From: Schlegelella_A sp036263655
GTDB taxonomy: Bacteria > Pseudomonadota > Gammaproteobacteria > Burkholderiales > Burkholderiaceae_C
NCBI GenBank assembly: GCA_036263655.1
Contig: DATAGP010000019.1
Location: 62,001 to 126,000 of the forward strand
Reading direction: 5' to 3'
DNA length: 64,000 nucleotides
A model generated the notes under the pieces. That model saw nothing but the letters and a program-made list of their open reading frames with translations, searched no databases and was not told the origin of the DNA. A program made the position numbers and the translations under genes. Positions 59,638-64,000 of this stretch are shown one piece after another; the stretch's first letter is position 1, and each line of letters starts with the position of its first letter.

Positions 59638-60948
59638 ATGGAACTGACCCGCAAGCTCGCGCTTCTCGCCGACGCCGCCAAGTACGACGCCTCGTGCGCC
59701 TCCAGCGGCACCAGCCGGCGCGATTCGCTGAGCGGGCGCGGCATCGGCTCGACCGAGGGCTCGGGCATCTGCCACAGCTACGCGCCCGACGGCCGCTGCA
59801 TCTCTCTGCTGAAGATCCTCCTCACCAACTTCTGCCTCTACGACTGTCTCTACTGCATCAACCGATCCTCGAGCAACGTGCCGCGGGCACGCTTCACCGT
59901 CGACGAGGTGGTGCAGCTGACGCTCGACTTCTACCGTCGCAACTGCATCGAGGGCCTGTTCCTCAGCTCGGGAATCATCCGCAACCCCGACTACACGATG
60001 GAGCAGGTGGTCGAGGTCGCGCGGGTGCTGCGCGAGGAGCACGATTTCCGCGGCTACATCCACCTGAAGACGATCCCCGACGCGAGCGCCGACCTGCTCG
60101 CGCGGGCCGGCCGCTACGCCGATCGCCTGAGCATCAACATCGAGCTGCCGACGGTGCAGTCGCTCGCCGCCCTGGCGCCGGAAAAGGACGGCGCGGCGAT
60201 CCGGCGCTCGATGGCGCGCCTGCGCGTGCACATCGACGACGCCAAGGACGCGTCGAAGCCGGCGCCAGCCACGTCGATCGTGGCGATGCCGGCGAAGCGG
60301 GCGCAGGCGCCGCGCTTCGCGCCCGCCGGCCAGAGCACGCAGATGATCGTCGGCGCGGACGCCGCGTCGGACAGCACCATCCTGCAGACCAGCGCCAGCC
60401 TCTACGGCTCGTACCGCCTGCGCCGCGTCTACTACTCGGCCTTCAGCCCGATCCCGGACGCGGCGAGGGCCCTGCCGCTCAAGGCGCCGCCGCTCGTCCG
60501 CGAGCACCGTCTCTACCAGGCCGACTGGCTGATGCGCTTCTACGGCTTCGAGCACGAGGAGATCGTGTCCGGCGCCGACGGCATGCTGTCGCTCGAGGTC
60601 GATCCGAAGCTCGCCTGGGCGCTCGCCCACCGCGAGCGCTTCCCCGTCGACTGCAACCGTGCACCCAAGGAGATGCTGCTGCGCGTGCCGGGCCTCGGCG
60701 TGAAGGCGGTCGGGCGGATGCTGCTGGCGCGCCGCGGGCGGCGCCTGCGCACCGCCGACCTCGAGCGCCTGCGCGTGCCTCTCCGCAAGGTCCTGCCGTT
60801 CGTCGAGCTGGCCGACCACCGTCCCGGACGCAGCCTCGAGGCGGCCGACCTGCGCCGGCGCCTGCTCGTGCAGCACGCCGCGGCGCCGCTCGCGCAGGCG
60901 TCGCTGTTCGAGGCCGAGCCGGGCGGCTCGGAGCTGGCCGCCGCCTGA
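59638..60948 (+). CDS. Putative DNA modification/repair radical SAM protein
   Basis: This 436-residue protein binds a [4Fe-4S] cluster through Cys66, Cys70 and Cys73 (NFCLYDCLYCINR, the CxxxCxxC motif). Further conserved parts are FLSSGIIRNPDYTMEQ, YIHLKTIPDAS and LSINIELPT. A helix-hairpin-helix-like region (LRVPGLGVKAVGRMLLARRG) near residue 345 suggests DNA binding. The family is annotated as a DNA-modification/repair radical SAM protein but no reaction has been shown. A LexA box lies upstream and a UdgX fusion follows after 11 nt. Confidence 0.92.
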   Translation: MELTRKLALLADAAKYDASCASSGTSRRDSLSGRGIGSTEGSGICHSYAPDGRCISLLKILLTNFCLYDCLYCINRSSSNVPRARFTVDEVVQLTLDFYRRNCIEGLFLSSGIIRNPDYTMEQVVEVARVLREEHDFRGYIHLKTIPDASADLLARAGRYADRLSINIELPTVQSLAALAPEKDGAAIRRSMARLRVHIDDAKDASKPAPATSIVAMPAKRAQAPRFAPAGQSTQMIVGADAASDSTILQTSASLYGSYRLRRVYYSAFSPIPDAARALPLKAPPLVREHRLYQADWLMRFYGFEHEEIVSGADGMLSLEVDPKLAWALAHRERFPVDCNRAPKEMLLRVPGLGVKAVGRMLLARRGRRLRTADLERLRVPLRKVLPFVELADHRPGRSLEAADLRRRLLVQHAAAPLAQASLFEAEPGGSELAAA

Positions 60949-60959
60949 CCGGCCGCCGG

Positions 60960-62474
60960 ATGACCGCCGCCGGGCCCCGAACCGAGCCGCGCTCCGTCAC
61001 CCTGGCGAGCGCCGTCGATTTCGAGGGCTTCCGGCGTGCCTGCCGGCAGCTGTGGGCGGCGCAGGTGCCGCCGGACTCGGTCAGCTGGCACACGGCCGAC
61101 GACGCCGAGTCCGACCTGTTCGAGCGCGACGGCGATGACGGCTCCGGCAGGGTCCCGGGCGAGGACGGCGCGAGCGCTCCCATCCAGGCGCCGGCGTCCT
61201 TCGTGCCGCTCAGCCAGAGCGTCGTCCTGCACAGCGACCCGGCGCGCTTCGGCCTGCTCTACCGGCTGCTCTGGCGGCTGCAGCTCGAGCCCGGCCTGCG
61301 CGGCGACCCGGTCGACGCCGACTGGGTCCTGGCCGAGGAGATGGCGCAGGCGGTGCGCCGCGACATGCACAAGATGAAGGCCTTCGTGCGCTTCCGGACA
61401 CTCCAGGAGGGCACCGGCGGCGCGCCGCTGCATGTCGCCTGGTTCGAGCCGGAGCATCACATCGTCGAGGCCACCGCACCGTTCTTCGCGCGGCGCTTCA
61501 CGGCCATGCGCTGGGCCATCCTGACCCCCGAGCGCAGCGTCCGCTGGGATGGCGAGGCGCTGGCCTTCGGCCCCGGCGGCCGCCGCGACAAGGCACCCCC
61601 GGCCGACGCCGGCGAGCGGCTCTGGCTCACCTACTACGAGAGCATCTTCAACCCGGCACGCCTGAAGCTGAAGATGATGCAAAAGGAAATGCCGAAGCGC
61701 TACTGGCCGAACCTGCCCGAAGCGCAGCTCATCCAACCGCTCACGGCCCATGCGGCGGAACGGAGCCTGGCCATGATCCAACGAGCCCCCGGCGACCCGC
61801 CGCGCAAGCGCCGCCCGACCGAGCCGCAGCCCGCGCCCGGTCATCCCGAAACGCCCGGCGGCGATGCACCGCCAAGCCTGCCGACGCTGCGCGAGGCGCT
61901 CGACCGCTGCCGCGAGTGCCCGATCGGCGAGCACGCGACGCAGGCGGTGCCAGGCGAGGGGCCGACGCAGGCGCCGCTGATGTTTGTCGGCGAGCAGCCG
62001 GGCGATCAGGAAGACCTGCAGGGGCGGCCCTTCGTCGGCCCCGCGGGCCAGCTCCTGGCTCGAGCGCTCGACGAGCTCGGCATCTCGCGCGACAAGGTCT
62101 ACGTCACCAACGCGGTCAAGCACTTCAAGTTCGAGCTGCGCGGCAAGCGGCGCATCCACAAGACGCCGGCGCAGCAGGAGGTGGCGGCCTGCCTGCACTG
62201 GCTCGAGAGCGAGATCGAACTGGTCGAGCCGCAGGCCCTCGTGGCGCTCGGCGCAACCGCGGCTCGCCAGCTGCTGGGCGCGCCCGTGGCGGTCACCAAG
62301 GTGCGCGGCCAATGGCTGACCCGCAGCGACGGCAGGCGGGTGCTGATCACGCTGCACCCGTCGGCGCTGCTGCGGATGGAACCGGCCGACAAGGCGGCGG
62401 CCTATGCCGCGTGGCTCGACGACCTGCGCCACGCTGTGGCGCCGGCGCAACCGGCGAGCAGCCCCCGCCCGTGA
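60960..62474 (+). CDS. udgX: DUF4130 - UdgX fusion, uracil-DNA binding protein
   Basis: The 504 residues hold two modules. The N-terminal one (about 20-240; VLAEEMAQAVRRDMHKMKAF, TYYESIFNPARLKLKMMQKEMPKRYW) matches the SAM-partnered DUF4130 type. The C-terminal one (about 295-495) is a family-4-like uracil-DNA glycosylase: GEQPGDQEDLQGRPFVGPAG near 344, TNAVKHFKFE and TLHPSALLR. It has the KRRIH loop at 396-400. In mycobacterial UdgX the His of this loop forms a covalent bond with the sugar of excised uracil sites, so this protein probably crosslinks to uracil in single-stranded DNA. It is co-transcribed with the radical SAM gene, 11 nt upstream. Confidence 0.93.
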   Translation: MTAAGPRTEPRSVTLASAVDFEGFRRACRQLWAAQVPPDSVSWHTADDAESDLFERDGDDGSGRVPGEDGASAPIQAPASFVPLSQSVVLHSDPARFGLLYRLLWRLQLEPGLRGDPVDADWVLAEEMAQAVRRDMHKMKAFVRFRTLQEGTGGAPLHVAWFEPEHHIVEATAPFFARRFTAMRWAILTPERSVRWDGEALAFGPGGRRDKAPPADAGERLWLTYYESIFNPARLKLKMMQKEMPKRYWPNLPEAQLIQPLTAHAAERSLAMIQRAPGDPPRKRRPTEPQPAPGHPETPGGDAPPSLPTLREALDRCRECPIGEHATQAVPGEGPTQAPLMFVGEQPGDQEDLQGRPFVGPAGQLLARALDELGISRDKVYVTNAVKHFKFELRGKRRIHKTPAQQEVAACLHWLESEIELVEPQALVALGATAARQLLGAPVAVTKVRGQWLTRSDGRRVLITLHPSALLRMEPADKAAAYAAWLDDLRHAVAPAQPASSPRP

Positions 62475-62606
62475 GGAGAGGGTCGCCTGCCGGCGGGCGG
62501 CCGTAGACTCGCCTCGCCCGCGGCCCGCGGCTGTAAGGATCGGCGGCCCGGGCGCGACTGGCTCACGTTCCCGCCGCTCCCGGCTTCCATCCCAAGGAGA
62601 CATTCC

Positions 62607-62876
62607 ATGACGAAGCTCGCCACGACCGTGTTCTGCACCCTGTCACTCGCCGCGGGCGTCGCCATGGCGGCGTCGCACAGCGAGATGAAGAAGCCCGATG
62701 CCGCGATGGCCAAGGACACCATGACCATGCAGCAATGCAAGGATCACATGGGCATGGCGAAGAAGGACGGCATGAAGAAGGACGACGCGATGATGAAGAA
62801 GGACGCCACCTGCGCCGACATGATGAAGAAGGACGCCGCGATGAAGAAAGACGCGCCCGCGCCGGCGAAGAAGTAA
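62607..62876 (+). CDS. Exported MxKDx pentapeptide-repeat protein
   Basis: This 89-residue protein has a signal peptide (TVFCTLSLAAGVAMAASHS). A low-complexity Met/Lys/Asp mature part follows, with repeats of the MKKD/MxKDx type (AMMKKDATCADMMKKDAAMKKDA). Similar small periplasmic proteins are known and unassigned; metal or nucleotide binding has been guessed. A strong terminator follows. Confidence 0.8.
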   Translation: MTKLATTVFCTLSLAAGVAMAASHSEMKKPDAAMAKDTMTMQQCKDHMGMAKKDGMKKDDAMMKKDATCADMMKKDAAMKKDAPAPAKK

Positions 62877-62902
62877 GGCCCGCGCGTTTCGCCGCGTCCT
62901 AC

Positions 62903-62938
62903 AGCCCGGTCGCGTCCTGCCTGACCGGGCTTTCGTTT
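62903..62938 (+). terminator. Intrinsic terminator after the MxKDx gene
   Basis: AGCCCGGTC and GACCGGGCT form a perfect 9-bp stem with an 11-nt loop, followed by TTCGTTT. This is 27 nt after the stop codon and reads as a standard terminator. Confidence 0.75.
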
Positions 62939-62987
62939 GCCCGGTGCTGCAATGGCGCTTTCCTCCCGGACGACCGATTGCAGCGCC

Positions 62988-63491
62988 ATGAACGACAACA
63001 CCGAATCCCGCCAGCTCCTCTGGAAGATGATCAAGGACATCCGGTTCGCGATGTTCACCACCCGGCACGGCAACGGGCACCTGCATTCACGGCCGATGAC
63101 CACCCAGAACAAGGAGATCGGCGCCGACGGGAGCCTGTGGTTCTTCATGTCGAGGTCGAGCGGCCCGGTCGACGACCTGAAGTCCGATCCGATCGTCAAC
63201 CTCGCCTATGCCGACCCCGACGCGGACACCTACGTCTCGGTCTCCGGCACCGCGGCGGTCGTCGAGGACGCAGCCAGGAAGAACCAGCTCTGGAACAAGC
63301 AGACGGAGGCCTGGTTCCCGAAGGGCCCGACCGATCCGGACCTCGCCCTGGTGCAGGTGCAGATCGTCCACGCCAACTACTGGGACGTGAAGGACAGCAA
63401 GCTGGTGCAGCTGTACGAGATGGCCAAGGCGGTCGTCACGGGCAAGCCGCCGACCGACATGAGCGAGCAGGGCGAAGTGCGGATGCGCTGA
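62988..63491 (+). CDS. Pyridoxamine 5'-phosphate oxidase-like, general stress protein 26 type
   Basis: This 167-residue split-barrel FMN-binding protein shows LWKMIKDIRFAMFTTRHGNGHLHSRPM, GSLWFFMSRSSGPVDDLKSDPIVNLAYADP, YVSVSGTAAVVED and VQIVHANYWD. It belongs to the general-stress-protein (GsiB/GS26-type) group, whose flavin reaction is not established. The start ATG at 62988 follows GCGCC with a weak RBS. Confidence 0.92.
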   Translation: MNDNTESRQLLWKMIKDIRFAMFTTRHGNGHLHSRPMTTQNKEIGADGSLWFFMSRSSGPVDDLKSDPIVNLAYADPDADTYVSVSGTAAVVEDAARKNQLWNKQTEAWFPKGPTDPDLALVQVQIVHANYWDVKDSKLVQLYEMAKAVVTGKPPTDMSEQGEVRMR

Positions 63492-63523
63492 GCGCGACGC
63501 AGTTCACGCAGACGCCATCCGGC

Positions 63524-63567
63524 CGACGAACAGCGGCCGCGGAGCAACGCTGTTCCACCGTTCGTCG
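63524..63567. repeat. Nested inverted repeats downstream of the FMN-binding gene
   Basis: GAACAGCG (63528-63535) pairs with CGCTGTTC (63548-63555), and CGACGAA (63524-63530) pairs with TTCGTCG (63561-63567). The two stems are alternatives or partly stacked. No T-tract follows. The gap to the next gene shows nothing else. Confidence 0.35.
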
Positions 63568-63618
63568 CCCGGCACGCGGCGCTAACGTGGCGACCGTCAC
63601 TGCTGCAAGCTGAACGCC

Positions 63619-63891
63619 ATGCGCCAAGAGTCCTCGACCCTGCACTTCTCGCCCGCTTTCCGGTCGCCGTCGCCGAGCGGCGCGATCGAGTGGGAGGAGC
63701 TTCCCTCCCTGGCCGGCCGCATCCGAGCCGCCAGCGATGGCCCGTCGAGCGCCGGCGTGCCGTGGGACGCGACCCGTCCGGCCGACTTCGACCCGAGCCC
63801 GCCGTCGCAGCCGTTCCGCGAGCCGCTCAACGGCGTGGCGATCCGCGAAGTCCTGGAGCCGGACGTCTTCCGCCACTTCTTCGGCCGCTGA
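63619..63891 (+). CDS. Small hypothetical protein
   Basis: This 90-residue protein is unrecognised and has no signal peptide. Its C-terminal end (REPLNGVAIREVLEPDVFRHFFGR) looks structured while the N-terminal part is Ser/Pro-rich. Support is only the open frame and its codon pattern; competing frames exist on the other strand. Confidence 0.4.
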   Translation: MRQESSTLHFSPAFRSPSPSGAIEWEELPSLAGRIRAASDGPSSAGVPWDATRPADFDPSPPSQPFREPLNGVAIREVLEPDVFRHFFGR

Positions 63892-63960
63892 GCTTCGGCG
63901 GCTGAGCGCGAGCCTCGCGGCTCGCGGCGATACTCGGCCGGCCCACCGCCCGCGCCGACC

Positions 63961-64000
63961 GTGAACCTCCTCCGCATCGACGCCCCGACCACGCGCGGGG
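63961..64000 (+). CDS. Possible start of a further gene, cut by window edge
   Basis: A GTG at 63961 opens a frame (MNLLRIDAPTTRG if translated) that is still open at the window end. Only 13 codons are visible and there is no clear RBS, so this is tentative. The 69 bases before it (63892-63960) show no other feature. Confidence 0.2.
   Translation, partial: MNLLRIDAPTTRG

Noticed and set aside
62750..62870. Repeated AAGAAGGAC units as a CRISPR or DNA repeat array
   Set aside because: The repeats are codon repeats of the MKKD peptide with no spacer structure.
1..64000. Horizontally acquired island, prophage or transposon
   Set aside because: Base composition and codon pattern look uniform to the eye, and no integrase, transposase or attachment repeat was found.

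Overview
This is a high-GC chromosomal window with dense, operonic housekeeping content. No rRNA, tRNA, insertion sequence, prophage or CRISPR array was seen. The gene content points to a betaproteobacterium, most likely Burkholderiales: paired PilT/PilU, the mnmG-rsmG-parA locus with parS sites, the rsmI/yraN/diaA/BON cluster, prkA-yeaH-spoVR, an HAE1 RND pump and protocatechuate dioxygenase. The order is inferred from gene content, not from a phylogeny.

Layout. 1-2634 (minus): 5' part of putA (runs off the left edge) and yggS. 2707-5870 (plus): pilT, pilU and a beta-hydroxyacid-dehydrogenase-type reductase. 5924-8570: yraN-diaA-BON lipoprotein (minus), divergent from rsmI. 8612-16054: tldD, a YbaL/KefB antiporter, an aroG-type DAHP synthase preceded by a Phe/Tyr-codon leader peptide and a terminator (a classic attenuator), a Tat-exported intradiol-dioxygenase-like protein, a PduO-type adenosyltransferase and a D-lactate-dehydrogenase-type flavoprotein. 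16154-21212: the spoVR, yeaH, prkA stress operon with a sigma-54-type promoter. 21287-27456: chromosome-segregation locus mnmG-rsmG-parA-GNAT, with argC lying between parA and parB and two parS sites inside mnmG. 27505-32920: a chain of genes (pirin, cysteine-free glutaredoxin-like protein, TAP-like hydrolase, NatA/NatB-type ABC exporter, GNAT), the last five joined by 4-nt overlaps. 33059-41871: GST, small secreted protein, YejF-type ATPase, thioredoxin lipoprotein, EamA transporter, MmcB-like protein, polyamine-binding protein, DUF427 protein and PHB-depolymerase-type esterase. 41903-48602: TetR regulator with a palindromic operator and a full RND efflux operon. 48732-56319: aromatic catabolism (pcaHG; Rieske oxygenase alpha, beta and ferredoxin) with a deacylase, oligopeptidase B and a methyltransferase. 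56391-64000: pncB, a histone-H1-like protein, a frameshifted methyltransferase, then a LexA-box-controlled DNA-repair pair (radical SAM protein and a DUF4130-UdgX fusion), small periplasmic proteins and an FMN-binding stress protein.

The most notable signals are the aroG attenuator, whose leader peptide may be translated from a leaderless mRNA; the SOS box in front of the radical SAM/UdgX operon; the sigma-54 element in front of prkA; the two parS sites in mnmG with a split parA/parB; and the tightly overlapping five-gene exporter/hydrolase operon with a redox-dead glutaredoxin fold.
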